Source: CAKSHC01 sp045631845
GTDB lineage: Bacteria > Bacillota > Clostridia > Oscillospirales > UMGS1783
Length of the DNA: 16,358 nucleotides
Assembly: GCA_045631845.1 (NCBI GenBank)
Contig: JAZQVM010000006.1
Span: 1 to 16,358 of the forward strand
Direction: 5' to 3'
Numbering within the stretch: the stretch's first letter is position 1; every line of letters starts with the position of its first letter. The notes below the pieces were generated by a model. That model had not been told where the DNA came from. It did not search any database and was given only the letters and a program-made list of their open reading frames with translations. Below are positions 6,970 to 14,459 of the stretch, in pieces. The translations under genes were made by a program, and so were the position numbers.

Positions 6970-7823
6970 GGATCGATGGTAGGGATAACCTTCATATACT
7001 CCTCGAATGTGACAAATTCAAAGTCCATTTTTTTGAGCATGGCAATAATCCGATTGATTTTGGCTCGATAATTGCGAAAGCCGTACGTCAAGTAAAATTG
7101 ATCATGCGGTTTGAGATTTTTGATCTGGGGAATTTTTTGTTTAGACAGTTCAAAGGGATGCAGATAAAACACATAATAGTCGTTATCGGCAATATACTGA
7201 CTGATTAAACTACGAACAAAGGGCCATGCACTCAGCCGCACATAACCGCCGCCCGATATGGGAAAATTGCGATTGAAAACTTTTTTACAAGAAATGCCAA
7301 ACTCGTAAAACCCGTTTTTCTCAAAAACATTATCTATAACATGGGTAAAGGTGCTGATATCGATCTGTTTTTCATGGGGTAATTGAGCAAAATTCATCCA
7401 GCTGGAATCATAACGAAATCCCAGTTCTTTCAAAATATCCAGCCGCTCATTATCCATACTGAAAAAGGGCGCCCGATACCCAACAACCTCTACGCCGAAT
7501 TCGGCTTCCAATTTCTCCTTGGCATGGCGGATATTTTCACGAAATTGTTGATGGCTCATGGTCAGCGGGGCCTGATGATCAAACCCATGCAATGCAATCT
7601 TATGCCCTCGTTCAATATACCGATGCATCTTATTTTTCACAGACTCGACAGCGTTACATACGGTAAACAAGGTGGCTTTGATACCGTGCCCCTCGAGCAA
7701 CCGAATATATTCATCCAATCCGTCGAGCATTTCATTTTCCACATGAACACCGCTTTCCCGCACACAGCCGGTATCCGAGAAATCCTCCATGTCCATCGTG
7801 AAAATCGCATACTTCTTACCCAT
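6966..7823 (-). CDS. Polysaccharide deacetylase family protein (NodB fold, DUF3473-like)
   Basis: The 285-residue carbohydrate esterase 4-type protein has TMDMEDF (Asp11, Glu13, Asp14) at the catalytic start, HGFDH (79-83) as the metal-binding HxxxH, and GYRAPFFS (115-122). C-terminal blocks FPISGGGYVRL (187-197) and FYLHPFEL (219-226) recall the DUF3473 subgroup known from exopolysaccharide loci. The expected job is removal of N- or O-acetyl groups from a sugar, using a divalent metal. There is no signal peptide, so it would act on a cytoplasmic, perhaps lipid-linked, precursor. GGAG lies 7 bases before the start. It overlaps the upstream hydrolase gene by 8 bases and the downstream synthetase by an ATGA. 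In an acylation operon it could expose an amine to be acylated (inference). Confidence 0.88.
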   Translation of the reverse strand: MGKKYAIFTMDMEDFSDTGCVRESGVHVENEMLDGLDEYIRLLEGHGIKATLFTVCNAVESVKNKMHRYIERGHKIALHGFDHQAPLTMSHQQFRENIRHAKEKLEAEFGVEVVGYRAPFFSMDNERLDILKELGFRYDSSWMNFAQLPHEKQIDISTFTHVIDNVFEKNGFYEFGISCKKVFNRNFPISGGGYVRLSAWPFVRSLISQYIADNDYYVFYLHPFELSKQKIPQIKNLKPHDQFYLTYGFRNYRAKINRIIAMLKKMDFEFVTFEEYMKVIPTIDP

Positions 7824-8760
7824 TGATAAACTCCGCTACCACTTGATCGTATGCCTCGGTGTTGTTCAGCCGCAGGTGGGAATGACACCCGACATCAAAC
7901 CATTGTATTTTCTTATCGGGACTGGCGCAAGCCTTGAACAGTTTACGGCTCATGGGCGGGATGGAAAACAGATCCTGCTTGCCATAGATAAACAGTACCC
8001 GATGCTTCATGCGCTTTACCAAGCGAATGGGTGCCGTTTTGCGCAGATTGGTTCCGGTATGTTTACGGATCTTGTGCATAACCAAATCGAGCACAGGAAA
8101 GAGCGGGCGCTTATCCACGATCATGTGCTGTCGGAAGGTTTCTCTAAAGGATACAAAACACCCCTCGGTCACCAATCCTTTGATGGAATCGGGACAATCG
8201 TTACGGGTCATGGCAATCATGGCCGTAGAGGTGCCGACACAAATCGCATGCAAGTAGATTTCCTTTACCCCGTACTGTTCTTCAAGCAAATGGACCCACA
8301 CCAGCAGATCACGGCTCTCGGCCTGACCGATGGTATTATACATCCCGTCGCTTTCTCCATGGGCTCTGGGATCGATGCATAATACGTTCCAGCCTGCCTT
8401 GGCGTAAGTTTGGGCAAAGTAATAGGAATATTTCAAACATTCGGCACGGCCGGGCAATATAATGGCGCAACGGTCCCCTTCGTTAAACTGATACCATTGG
8501 CCATACAGATTCAGGCCTTCGTTTTGGATCTGAACCGGATGCATAAAGGCTTCATTTTCCTTCGCCCAATCACAGCCGCTCTGCCACATTATCATTTGTT
8601 CCTCATTATCGGGCGCTGAGCAAACTCTCCCCCATTTATCGGGTGAGGTTTTAACCAGATGTTCCTTATAAACCCGATCGGCAATCGGCAGGGTTATTTT
8701 TAACATGTAGGCAATCCCGCCGACCATAAGCAACAGGATCACACCCAAAATCCACCACAT
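7816..8760 (-). CDS. Membrane-anchored alpha/beta hydrolase with a Cys nucleophile elbow
   Basis: The first gene of the seven-gene operon encodes 314 residues from the chosen start MWWILGV. That start has TGGAGG 5 bases upstream. The longer reading frame to 8817 would place the promoter inside the gene. An N-terminal membrane helix (about residues 2-20) is followed by an alpha/beta hydrolase domain. The oxyanion region is LPGRAE and the strand after it gives IDPRAHGES. The nucleophile elbow reads HAICVGTS, with Cys174 where GxSxG hydrolases have Ser. The acid is Asp263 in GKQDLF and the base is a His in CHSHLR (293 or 295). Its substrate is unknown: a thioester, ester or lipid at the membrane is plausible given the downstream acyl genes. 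Dienelactone hydrolases also use Cys in this position. Confidence 0.83.
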   Translation of the reverse strand: MWWILGVILLLMVGGIAYMLKITLPIADRVYKEHLVKTSPDKWGRVCSAPDNEEQMIMWQSGCDWAKENEAFMHPVQIQNEGLNLYGQWYQFNEGDRCAIILPGRAECLKYSYYFAQTYAKAGWNVLCIDPRAHGESDGMYNTIGQAESRDLLVWVHLLEEQYGVKEIYLHAICVGTSTAMIAMTRNDCPDSIKGLVTEGCFVSFRETFRQHMIVDKRPLFPVLDLVMHKIRKHTGTNLRKTAPIRLVKRMKHRVLFIYGKQDLFSIPPMSRKLFKACASPDKKIQWFDVGCHSHLRLNNTEAYDQVVAEFING

Positions 8761-8765
8761 AGCAG

Positions 8766-8771
8766 CCTCCA
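8766..8771 (-). promoter_or_regulatory. Ribosome binding site that fixes the hydrolase start at 8760
   Basis: TGGAGG on the minus strand lies 5 bases before the ATG at 8760. No comparable site precedes the upstream in-frame ATG codons at 8772 and 8817. Confidence 0.7.
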
Positions 8772-8788
8772 TAACTATAATCCTAATA

Positions 8789-8817
8789 ATTATAACAGAC
8801 CTGATTCCTTTTTGCAC
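8789..8817 (-). promoter_or_regulatory. Promoter of the seven-gene acyl operon (extended -10)
   Basis: On the minus strand TGTTATAAT gives a perfect TATAAT (8789-8794) with an extended TGn. The -35 at 17 bases (GTGCAA, 8812-8817) is poor, as expected for an extended -10 promoter. The predicted leader is about 22 bases and carries the ribosome site at 8766-8771. Confidence 0.6.
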
Positions 8818-8855
8818 TACTTTTTTAATAAAAAATCGAAATTAGAAGAATAATG

Positions 8856-8884
8856 TTGAAATAGGTAGATAGATGTGGTAATAT
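8856..8884 (+). promoter_or_regulatory. Promoter of the fakB-fakB-fakA-plsX operon
   Basis: TTGAAA (8856-8861), a 17-base spacer and TAATAT (8879-8884) preceded by TGG (extended -10) make a good sigma-A-type promoter. AAGGAGA (8910-8916) is the ribosome site for the ATG at 8923. An A/T-only palindrome (TTTTTTA-A-TAAAAAA, 8821-8835) lies between this and the divergent promoter. I see no FapR- or FabT-like box. Confidence 0.65.
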
Positions 8885-8922
8885 ATTATTCATAGTTTCA
8901 TAATAATTTAAGGAGACCGTTC

Positions 8923-9867
8923 ATGGCAAATTATGCAATTATACCGGACAGTGCGTGCGATCTTACCAAGGATCTGCGGGATCGATTCGGTGTAAACGAT
9001 TATTTACCGGGCGTTATGTATTTCCCTGACGGGCGCACATGTCCCGCCGACCTGGATTGGAATATGATATCGCCGCAAGATTATTTCTCATCCATGAGCA
9101 GCCGTGCCCCTCTTTACAAGACAGCCGCCTGCCCCATGGGGGATATTACCGCCATTTTTGAAAAACATCTGGCGGCGGGAGAAGATGTGCTGAGCATCTC
9201 CCTTTCTTCGGGGCTTTCCTCCACCTACAACGACTGTGTCAGTATAGGTAAGGAACTGATGGAAAAGTATCCGGGGCGCAAAGTCATTTGTGTAGACTCT
9301 TACCGTTATTCCACCGCCCTGGGCTTGTTGGTTGCTACCGCCTGCATGAAGCGAGAGGAAGGGTTGAGCATTGAGGAGAATGCCGCATTTTTGGATCAGG
9401 AAAAATACCGTATCCATCAATCGGGCATTATGGATGACCTGTTTTTCTTGGTGAAAACGGGGCGCATTTCCAACTTTAAAGCCTTTTTCGGCAGTTTGAT
9501 CGGGATTAATCTGACGGCGGATTTCAACCATAACGGGATCTGTGAAGTGCTTAGCCGCTTCAAGGGGAAACCGACGGCATTGGAAGCCGTAGTTCGTTAT
9601 ATGGAAAGAACGATTAAAGATCCGCAGGAACAGATCGTTTTTGTAGCGCACTCCAATCGGGAAGCTGTTGCTAACAAGCTGGCTAATATGATTGAGGCGC
9701 GTATCAAACCCAAGGAGATTGTTATCAACAGCGTGGGCATGAGTTGCGGAGCATCGATCGGCCCCGGGCTTTGTGCCGCCTTTTATAAGGGAGATCCGAT
9801 CAGTCAGGACTTGGCGATTGAGCATAGCATTATGGATGCCATCACCGATGAATTAAAATCAAGATAA
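8923..9867 (+). CDS. DegV family fatty acid binding protein (FakB type, first copy)
   Basis: The 314-residue DegV/FakB protein binds a fatty acid so that FakA can phosphorylate its carboxylate, yielding acyl-phosphate. Seen: PDSACDL (8-14), the Ser-rich SLSSGLSS (93-100) that holds the fatty acid carboxylate in the family, FFLVKTGRIS (174-183), AHSN with a conserved His243, and GASIGPG (276-282). It is cytoplasmic, with no membrane segment. It is the first gene of the fak operon, directly followed by a diverged second copy and by FakA. FakB paralogues usually differ in preferred chain (saturated versus unsaturated); which is which cannot be told here. Confidence 0.93.
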   Translation: MANYAIIPDSACDLTKDLRDRFGVNDYLPGVMYFPDGRTCPADLDWNMISPQDYFSSMSSRAPLYKTAACPMGDITAIFEKHLAAGEDVLSISLSSGLSSTYNDCVSIGKELMEKYPGRKVICVDSYRYSTALGLLVATACMKREEGLSIEENAAFLDQEKYRIHQSGIMDDLFFLVKTGRISNFKAFFGSLIGINLTADFNHNGICEVLSRFKGKPTALEAVVRYMERTIKDPQEQIVFVAHSNREAVANKLANMIEARIKPKEIVINSVGMSCGASIGPGLCAAFYKGDPISQDLAIEHSIMDAITDELKSR

Positions 9868-9868
9868 C

Positions 9869-9872
9869 GAGG
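9869..9872 (+). promoter_or_regulatory. Ribosome binding site that fixes the second DegV start at 9882
   Basis: GAGG lies 9 bases before the ATG at 9882. An in-frame TTG at 9873 follows it immediately and is too close to be served by it, so I prefer the ATG start. Confidence 0.6.
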
Positions 9873-9881
9873 TTGCGAACC

Positions 9882-10772
9882 ATGAGAACATTTGCAGTTG
9901 TTACTGATTCTACCAGTGACCTGAGAAGGGATCTTCGTGAAAAGTATGATATTCTTTACACGCCCATGAACTATGTGATTGAGGATAAAGAATATCCTGC
10001 CCTGCTGGACTGGGAAAATCACAGCGCTAAAGAATTTTATGATATGATGAGAAACGGGGTTCAGATACGGACCACGCAGGTACCTCGCGACACCTATGTC
10101 CGCACCTTTACCGAAATTTTGGAATCGGGTAAAGATGTTCTTTACATATCCTGCTCCTCTGCTCTGTCGGGCTCGATCAACATTGCGCGCGTTGTGGCCA
10201 AGGAATTAATGGAAACCTATCCGGAGGCCAAGGTCTGCTGTGTAGACTCGCTGATTAGTTCTTTGGGACAAGGGTACCTGGTGATGCAGGCGGCCGAAAT
10301 GAGAAATGCCGGCAAGACGGCGGAAGAAACGGCGGCTTACCTTGAGTCGATCCGCTTGAAGGTGAATCAATGCGGTACGGTAGGCAGTTTAGAATATTTG
10401 CGCCGCGCGGGACGCGTAACGGCATCCAGCGCCTTTTTTGGCAATCTGTTTGGGGTAAAACCCATTATTATTTCCGATAAGATGGGGCAAAACTTTGCCG
10501 TAAAGAAGGTTAAAGGTGCACTCAATGCCAAGAAAGAGATTGCCGCTATGCTGGCTGAGGTGACAGAGGATGCGGGAAATCAAACCCTTTATATCACCCA
10601 TGCCGATGCGCTTGAAGATGCCGAGCAGTTGCGGGATGAGATTTTGAAGGTTGCGCCTTTTAAGGATTGTTATATCAATTATATTGCTCCCATTGTAGGA
10701 GCATCGGTTGGCCCGGGCACTATTATTGCTTTTAGTTTTGGTAAAGAGGTCACCGTAGAAGGAGGAAAATAA
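9882..10772 (+). CDS. DegV family fatty acid binding protein (FakB type, second copy)
   Basis: The 296-residue paralogue of the preceding protein has DSTSDL (9-14), SCSSALSGS (90-98), LRRAGRV (173-179) followed by the FFGNLFG stretch, ITHAD with His240, and GASVGPGT (273-280). It has the same role, presenting a fatty acid to FakA as the FakB subunit. The two copies align throughout (for example KELMEKYPGRKV against KELMETYPEAKV) but have clearly diverged, pointing to an old tandem duplication with separate chain preferences. The gap to the previous gene is short, and the fakA ribosome site lies inside the end of this gene. The TTG at 9873 would add three residues; the ATG is better placed. 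Confidence 0.92.
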   Translation: MRTFAVVTDSTSDLRRDLREKYDILYTPMNYVIEDKEYPALLDWENHSAKEFYDMMRNGVQIRTTQVPRDTYVRTFTEILESGKDVLYISCSSALSGSINIARVVAKELMETYPEAKVCCVDSLISSLGQGYLVMQAAEMRNAGKTAEETAAYLESIRLKVNQCGTVGSLEYLRRAGRVTASSAFFGNLFGVKPIIISDKMGQNFAVKKVKGALNAKKEIAAMLAEVTEDAGNQTLYITHADALEDAEQLRDEILKVAPFKDCYINYIAPIVGASVGPGTIIAFSFGKEVTVEGGK

Positions 10773-10774
10773 TC

Positions 10775-12400
10775 ATGGCAATCGAGGCACTCGACGGATC
10801 ACTTCTGTATCGGGTTCTGGAGAACGGCTACCGGAATCTGCGCAGAAATATGGCCGTTATTGATGACCTCAATGTGTTCCCTGTCCCTGACGGCGATACG
10901 GGAAAAAACATGACAATGACCATTGAAGGCGGTATCGTCAAGGCCAAAAACCGAACCGGCATGGTTGGTGAAATTATGCAGGATATTGCCTCCGGTACGC
11001 TGTTATCGGCACGAGGCAACTCGGGGGTAATCCTATCGCAGTTTGTGCGAGGGTTAGCCAATGGAATGCCCGATCATCCGGAGTTAACGACGGCAGATTT
11101 TATTGACGCCATGCACAGTGGTGTTGAGAAGGCTTATGATGCGGTGGCTAACCCTGTGGAGGGCACGATGCTGACCGTTATGCGAGAAGGTGCCGAGAGC
11201 CTGGATGGAAACCATTTCGATACCTTTGAAGATTTGCTGGCGTATTTAGTTCACGCCATGAAGGTATCGTTACGGCACACGCCGGAATTATTGCCCGTAC
11301 TGAAAGAGGCCGGGGTTGTGGATTCGGGCGGTGCGGGACTCGTCTGCATTTTTGAAGGGATACAGATGGGCCTTGCGGGCGAGTGGATTGAAGAAGATGC
11401 CGAACCGATTGCTACCTATAATTCTTCTTTATTCAGCGAATATGATCCCGATTCCTTATTGGAATATGGATATTGCACTGAGTTTATTTTACAGGTTCAA
11501 CCTTCCAAGGTGGATTCGTCCACCCTTAAAGTGCAGGATATTATTGAGCAATTATCGGCGCTTGGCAATTCAATCGTAGCGGTACTGGAACAGACCATTC
11601 TGAAGGTACATATTCACTCTTTTGAACCGGAACGCGTACTGGCCTTTGCCCGCACGATGGGTGAATTTCTTACTATTAAAATTGAAAATATGTCGGTACA
11701 GCACAGCGAAACGGTGGCGCAGAAGAAGGATCCTGTCAAGTATGCGGTTGTTGCTACGGCATCGGGCGAAGGAATCATTGATTACTTTAAGCAAATCGGG
11801 GCAGCCGCGGTGATTGACGGCGGACAGACCAACAATCCCTCTTCTCAAGATTTTATTGATGCTTTTGAGACGTTAAATGCCGAGCATATTATTGTTCTGC
11901 CCAACGATTCCAATATTGTTATGGCGGCCAATCAGGCGGCACAGATGTATGACAAGACCGATGTGCGGGTCATCCCTACCAAGTCGATTGCGGAAGGGTA
12001 TTCGGCGTTATCGATGATGGATTTGTCTTATGACACGGTAGAAACCGTCATCGAAGAAATGTCGGCTTATCTGCCTGATGTGACCACCGGCTATATCACC
12101 ACGGCGACCCGTGATGCCGAGATTGACGGCGTGACAATCGGCAAGGGGCACTATATTGGGTTAACGCCCAAGCATATTTATTGTGACGGCGTGGACAAGA
12201 TAGACGTGGCAATGGCTTTATTTGCCGCTATTCCCGAGATGGCAGACAAGCAGGTTATGACCGTTTTTGTTGGCAAGGATGTCAGCCAAGCCGAGCAGGA
12301 TCGGTTTGCTACGGCCTTTAACGAGGCATATCCTTTGATTGAGATTGGTTTTATTGAAGGCAATCAAGACGTTTACAGTTTTATTTTTGCCATTGAATAA
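10775..12400 (+). CDS. fakA: FakA, fatty acid kinase (DAK2 domain protein)
   Basis: The 541-residue ATP-dependent kinase phosphorylates FakB-bound fatty acids. The N-terminal DhaL/DAK2 domain (about 1-200) shows NVFPVPDGDTGKNM (33-46) with the metal-binding aspartates (Asp39, Asp41) and SARGNSGVILSQ (78-89), then DSGGAGL. The middle domain has YCTEF and a KVHIHSFEPE stretch, in the place of the usual HVHTNDP-type motif. The C-terminal third is the DegV-like domain that contacts FakB. The length matches known FakA. The start follows AAGGAGG (10759-10765), 2 bases after the upstream stop. Position between the two FakB genes and PlsX makes the pathway assignment strong. Confidence 0.95.
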   Translation: MAIEALDGSLLYRVLENGYRNLRRNMAVIDDLNVFPVPDGDTGKNMTMTIEGGIVKAKNRTGMVGEIMQDIASGTLLSARGNSGVILSQFVRGLANGMPDHPELTTADFIDAMHSGVEKAYDAVANPVEGTMLTVMREGAESLDGNHFDTFEDLLAYLVHAMKVSLRHTPELLPVLKEAGVVDSGGAGLVCIFEGIQMGLAGEWIEEDAEPIATYNSSLFSEYDPDSLLEYGYCTEFILQVQPSKVDSSTLKVQDIIEQLSALGNSIVAVLEQTILKVHIHSFEPERVLAFARTMGEFLTIKIENMSVQHSETVAQKKDPVKYAVVATASGEGIIDYFKQIGAAAVIDGGQTNNPSSQDFIDAFETLNAEHIIVLPNDSNIVMAANQAAQMYDKTDVRVIPTKSIAEGYSALSMMDLSYDTVETVIEEMSAYLPDVTTGYITTATRDAEIDGVTIGKGHYIGLTPKHIYCDGVDKIDVAMALFAAIPEMADKQVMTVFVGKDVSQAEQDRFATAFNEAYPLIEIGFIEGNQDVYSFIFAIE

Positions 12401-12411
12401 CGAGGATTCTT

Positions 12412-13395
12412 ATGAAGAAAGTGATACTGGATATTTACGGAGCGGATGCCGGCACCGGCGCTATGATTGAGGGCGCACAGGCGGTACTGGAGTTGCATCC
12501 GGAGATGGGTATGGTGCTGGTCGGCGACCGTGCCGATATTGAGAGTTATGGTTTGCATGAAACATACGCAGATCGGTTGGAAATTATTCATGCCGATGAT
12601 TTTATTACAAATACCGACCCTGCCTCCTGTGTATTTAACGGACGGGACACCTCCTCGATGGTTTTATCCCTCAAAAAGCTCAAAGAGGATCCCGATTGCG
12701 TGGGCTTGCTAAGTCCCGGCAGTACAGGGGCGCTCATGGTTGGAAGCATTTTCCGTGTTGGCCTTATTAAAGGATTGAAAATGCCTGCCCTTTCCACGTC
12801 TTTGCCGAGGGTGGATGGGAAGATGGTATGTCTGGTCGATTGCGGGGCCAATGTTAATTGCACGGAGAAGGATCTGCTCACCTTTGGTTTGCTGGGCGAT
12901 GCCTACGCTAAGGTGATGTATCAGCAGGATGCCCCTCGTGTCGGGCTTATGTCTGTAGGCACCGAGCGCACCAAGGGTAATGAACTCACCCTCAAGGCTT
13001 ACCCCTTATTAGAGAAAGCGGATATCAACTTTATTGGCAATATCGAGGGTAGTGATCTGATTACGGGCAAGGCTGACGTGATTGTTTCCGACGGTTTTTC
13101 AGGCAATGTTCTGCTGAAAAGTCATGAAACGGCCGGACAAATTGCTATGCATATCCTTAAAAAGGAAATGCATAAATCGCCTGATCAATCGGCGGGATTG
13201 CAAGAAGCCTACGAGCAGTTGGCTTATCTGTACGACCTGAATGTACGTGGCGGCGCCACCTTCCTGGGAACCAACAAGCCGATCATTAAGATGCACGGAG
13301 TGGCGGTTGCCCGCACGGTTGTGTCCTGCACGGAGCAACTGCTGATGCTGGACAACAACGGATTCTCCGAAGGTATCAAAAATATATTAAGTTAA
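12412..13395 (+). CDS. plsX: PlsX-type phosphate acyltransferase
   Basis: The 327-residue enzyme interconverts acyl-ACP and acyl-phosphate. After FakA it would pass imported fatty acids to ACP, or provide acyl-phosphate to PlsY for the first acylation of glycerol-3-phosphate. Seen: NGRDTSSM (76-83), LSPGSTGALM (100-109) in the place of SAGNTGA, LVDCGANVNC (141-150), VGTERTKGNE (182-191), GNIEGSDL (209-216), VSDGFSGNVLLK (225-236) and near the C-terminus GGATFLG. The start block DIYGADAG (7-14) departs from the usual DAMGGDxAP. It therefore may be a diverged PlsX-like paralogue rather than the only PlsX of the cell. GAGGA lies before the ATG, 11 bases after the fakA stop. A peripheral membrane role is known for the family. 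Confidence 0.88.
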   Translation: MKKVILDIYGADAGTGAMIEGAQAVLELHPEMGMVLVGDRADIESYGLHETYADRLEIIHADDFITNTDPASCVFNGRDTSSMVLSLKKLKEDPDCVGLLSPGSTGALMVGSIFRVGLIKGLKMPALSTSLPRVDGKMVCLVDCGANVNCTEKDLLTFGLLGDAYAKVMYQQDAPRVGLMSVGTERTKGNELTLKAYPLLEKADINFIGNIEGSDLITGKADVIVSDGFSGNVLLKSHETAGQIAMHILKKEMHKSPDQSAGLQEAYEQLAYLYDLNVRGGATFLGTNKPIIKMHGVAVARTVVSCTEQLLMLDNNGFSEGIKNILS

Positions 13396-13427
13396 AAAAT
13401 GAAGCAGTCCCGTTTCGGAACTGCTTC
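13394..13427 (-). terminator. Intrinsic terminator between plsX and the glycosyltransferase gene
   Basis: GAAGCAGT-C-CCG, loop TTT, CGG-A-ACTGCTTC (13401-13427) is a hairpin with one mismatch. On the minus strand it is followed by ATTTTTT, so it stops leftward transcription of the glycosyltransferase operon well. On the plus strand only a short mixed T run follows, so it may stop plsX transcripts less efficiently. Confidence 0.75.
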
Positions 13428-13433
13428 TTGCGT

Positions 13434-14456
13434 TCATGCTTGATGATATCTTCTCTCCCATATCCATTTGTTAATGGCATACCGAATGGGAATACTGGCC
13501 CATACAGCAACATTGTATGTAATAAATAGCGGTACAACCGGAAAAAGAAGACTGATCAACCAACAGAATGTGGTATATCCCCCAAACCGCATGATAATTC
13601 GCAGCAACGACTGCGGCATATTGCGATACTTGAAATAGCGAAAGATTAAAAACAGGTTCATAACCTCCCCGATCAGGGCCGCCGTAATGCCAACCGAGGG
13701 AATGGTCACCCACAACATCTGATATCCCCACAAAACACTAATGGAAAGCATAAGTGCTTCACAGAACAAAGAAGAACATATAGATGCCCGTGCTGAATAG
13801 AAAAGGCGCCGATAGATGCGAACGGTATCGACTATGGGATTAAAATGCGAAGATTTATTGCCGTCGATATAAATGGCACGGATGGGCATAGTGGCAATGG
13901 GAATATGCTGTTTGTCGGCGTGATACAAGACATTCATCTCGTAGTCATACTTGGTACCGTCCACCCGCAACAGCCAACCGATATGCTTAACCGAAAACCG
14001 ACGAAGCCCCGATTGATTGTCCATAAAATAGTGGCCGGTTAATAACGTATAGACCCACTTAGACAGATCGTTGCCAAAACGGGAGCGTGGCGGAATGTCG
14101 CCGCTTAGGTCACGGGTACTAAGCACGATTGATGCCTGCGCATACGGCTCGGCGTTGATACGCACAATATCTTCCACCGTATGTTGCCCATCGGCATCGG
14201 CGGTGGTAAAATACTTGCAATCGGGAAAATGCTGAAGAAGTGCCGACATTCCGTATTTCAGCGCCGCACCCTTTCCCGTATTTTCAGGCAAATGGATCAC
14301 TTTTGCATAGGCGGCTGCCTGTTCAAAAATGTCGCCGTACTGATCTCCGCTTCCATCATCCACAACCAGATTTTCAAATCCTTTTTCTTTGAGTTGTTCA
14401 ACCAACCCGATCAGCCGTTCATCCGGCTTGTAGGCCGGAATCAAAACAACATTCAT
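13434..14456 (-). CDS. Family 2 glycosyltransferase with C-terminal GtrA-like membrane domain
   Basis: The 340-residue protein has a GT-A catalytic domain (about 1-215) with PAYKPDE (7-13), VVDDGSGD (31-38), ENTGKGAALKYG (58-69), the metal-binding TADADGQH (85-92) and NQSGLRRFS (147-155). It resembles polyprenyl-phosphate (dolichol-phosphate-mannose type) sugar transferases. The C-terminal 120 residues contain about four membrane helices (roughly 226-250, 253-273, 290-310, 311-329), ending RYAINKWIW, as in GtrA-type flippase-like domains. The likely role is loading a sugar onto undecaprenyl phosphate and perhaps moving it across the membrane to decorate an envelope polymer; the sugar is unknown. 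It is transcribed leftward with the hydrolase gene upstream (3 bases between genes), with GGGGGT before the ATG. Confidence 0.9.
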   Translation of the reverse strand: MNVVLIPAYKPDERLIGLVEQLKEKGFENLVVDDGSGDQYGDIFEQAAAYAKVIHLPENTGKGAALKYGMSALLQHFPDCKYFTTADADGQHTVEDIVRINAEPYAQASIVLSTRDLSGDIPPRSRFGNDLSKWVYTLLTGHYFMDNQSGLRRFSVKHIGWLLRVDGTKYDYEMNVLYHADKQHIPIATMPIRAIYIDGNKSSHFNPIVDTVRIYRRLFYSARASICSSLFCEALMLSISVLWGYQMLWVTIPSVGITAALIGEVMNLFLIFRYFKYRNMPQSLLRIIMRFGGYTTFCWLISLLFPVVPLFITYNVAVWASIPIRYAINKWIWERRYHQA

Positions 14457-14459
14457 GGC

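Noticed and set aside
8761..8817. N-terminal extension of the first hydrolase gene (MQKGIR start)
   Set aside because: The stretch contains the extended -10 promoter and the ribosome site for the ATG at 8760, so it is leader DNA, not coding.
8821..8835. TTTTTTA-A-TAAAAAA palindrome between the divergent promoters
   Set aside because: It is made only of A and T in an A/T-rich gap, so chance is likely. It resembles no lipid regulator box I know, and is mentioned only as part of the promoter region.
9088..9825. 245-codon open frame antisense to the first DegV gene
   Set aside because: It is fully inside a gene with strong family motifs, has no recognisable domain or ribosome site, and reads as a shadow frame.
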